A DNA stretch of 64,000 nucleotides from Legionella cincinnatiensis (GTDB lineage: Bacteria > Pseudomonadota > Gammaproteobacteria > Legionellales > Legionellaceae): assembly GCF_900452415.1 (NCBI RefSeq), contig NZ_UGNX01000001.1:2418001-2482000 (forward strand), read 5' to 3'. Under the pieces are notes generated by a model. The model saw only the letters and a program-made list of their open reading frames with translations. It had not been told where the DNA came from and made no database searches. The translations under genes and the position numbers were made by a program. Position 1 is the first letter of the stretch, and every line of letters starts with the position of its first letter. Positions 63,295 to 64,000 of the stretch are shown in pieces.

Positions 63295-64000
63295 ATGCAA
63301 AAAATTTTATTTATTGATCGTGACGGGACTTTAATTGAAGAACCCTATGATTTTCAAGTTGATTCATTGGATAAAATCAAACTTACCTCTGGTGTAATCC
63401 CCGCTCTCCTGCAACTGCAGAAAGAAGGATTTCGTTTCATTATGGTAAGTAATCAAAACGGTATAGGTACATCCGCTTTTCCCGAAGATGCTTTTTTGAT
63501 GTGTCATGAATTTACTTTAGATCTTTTTTCCTCACAAGGCATTTATTTTGATGAAATTTTTATTTGCCCACATATGCCCGAAGATAATTGCTGGTGTCGC
63601 AAACCTAAAACGGGTTTGTTAGATCAATTTATGAACGAAACCATAATTGACAAAACCTCTTCTTGGGTTATTGGTGATAGAGAAACTGATCGCCAATTAG
63701 CCGATAATTTAGGGATAAAGTTTTTACCCATCAACAAAGAACATGGATGGGAGCAAATTACGAGCACCATACTGAATAACAAACGTAGTGGATTTATTCG
63801 AAGAAAAACACAAGAAACAACGATAGAATTATCAGTGCTATTGGACTCTGACCAAGCCAGCTCTATCAACACCCCTATCCCCTTTTTTAACCATATGCTC
63901 GAACAAGTAGCAAAACACGGTGGATTTAGTCTGGATTTATACGCTAATGGGGATGTAGAGGTCGATGACCATCATTTAATCGAGGATACTGCAATTGCTT
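63295..64000 (+). CDS. hisB: Bifunctional histidinol-phosphatase/imidazoleglycerol-phosphate dehydratase, cut by window end
   Basis: The ATG at 63295 opens a frame that continues past the window. The N-terminal domain is a HAD phosphatase: [17 protein letters not shown] (nucleophile Asp), [10 protein letters not shown], the zinc-binding [17 protein letters not shown], and [13 protein letters not shown]. The dehydratase domain begins around residue 165 with the family pattern [20 protein letters not shown] and [12 protein letters not shown], containing the manganese His residues. The fused form is typical of gamma-proteobacteria. Fourth gene of the his operon, 24 bp after hisC. Confidence 0.96.
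   Translation, partial: MQKILFIDRDGTLIEEPYDFQVDSLDKIKLTSGVIPALLQLQKEGFRFIMVSNQNGIGTSAFPEDAFLMCHEFTLDLFSSQGIYFDEIFICPHMPEDNCWCRKPKTGLLDQFMNETIIDKTSSWVIGDRETDRQLADNLGIKFLPINKEHGWEQITSTILNNKRSGFIRRKTQETTIELSVLLDSDQASSINTPIPFFNHMLEQVAKHGGFSLDLYANGDVEVDDHHLIEDTAIA

Overview
The window reads as chromosomal DNA of a Legionella-like gamma-proteobacterium (Legionellaceae). It is AT-rich. Ordinary housekeeping genes (dnaE, his operon, pyrE, hemF, mltA, rhlE, katA, cspA) alternate with many proteins typical of an intracellular Dot/Icm pathogen: long alpha-helical proteins without signal peptides, eukaryote-like domains (mitochondrial carrier fold, ubiquitin-like fold, leucine-rich repeats, sterol reductase) and secreted hydrolases. 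The genus is inferred from gene content only; no rRNA or tRNA gene was seen.

Layout. 1-10.9 kb: the end of a membrane transporter, a frameshifted solute-binding-protein pseudogene, a 777-aa coiled-coil effector candidate, an HxlR regulator, a small-peptide locus (29-aa Cys-containing peptide, hairpin, 171-aa WH-motif protein) divergent from a 38-aa ORF coupled to a GNAT enzyme, a second GNAT, a Cys-His-Asp protease/transferase-like effector candidate, a large secreted protein, and a mitochondrial-carrier-like protein. 10.9-24 kb: carbonic anhydrase, catalase, GH64-type glucanase, a 672-aa effector candidate with a membrane hairpin, an MFS pump, an outer-membrane-type protein broken at a C6 tract, a secreted unknown, a ubiquitin-like small protein, a polysaccharide deacetylase and MltA. 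24-36.5 kb: minor pilins pilX-W-V, hisC2-phhB, dnaE, an ExoD-like protein, an alpha/beta hydrolase, a secreted phospholipase C-like protein and RhlE.

36.5-47 kb: an unknown 419-aa protein; a four-gene aromatic amino acid operon (DAHP synthase, prephenate dehydratase, chorismate mutase, aminotransferase) preceded by a folded leader that may be an orphan HEARO/omega-RNA; a PhnA-like zinc-ribbon protein; a HAD-phosphatase effector candidate with a C-terminal membrane hairpin; a further effector candidate; a eukaryote-like sterol reductase; and a truncated alpha-oxoamine synthase. 47-57 kb: GNAT plus PuuE-like deacetylase, a lone flgD, hemF, an LplT-like transporter, an LRR protein, a stand-alone acyltransferase of the trans-AT/FabD type, a CapA-like protein, PhzF, a cold shock protein and pyrE. 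57.5-64 kb: a DUF4116-repeat effector candidate, then the his operon led by a TrpR/YerC-like regulator (hisG-D-C-B, cut by the window end).

Metabolically, the aro operon and hisC2-phhB both bear on phenylalanine/tyrosine metabolism, and two HisC-type aminotransferases occupy clearly different contexts. Pathogenesis-related genes are scattered singly, each with its own promoter region, as is usual for Legionella effectors. Several decaying remnants (46.1, 10.8, 56.0 and 0.3-1.0 kb) indicate continuing gene loss. All effector assignments are inference from sequence character, since no translocation signal can be proved by reading.
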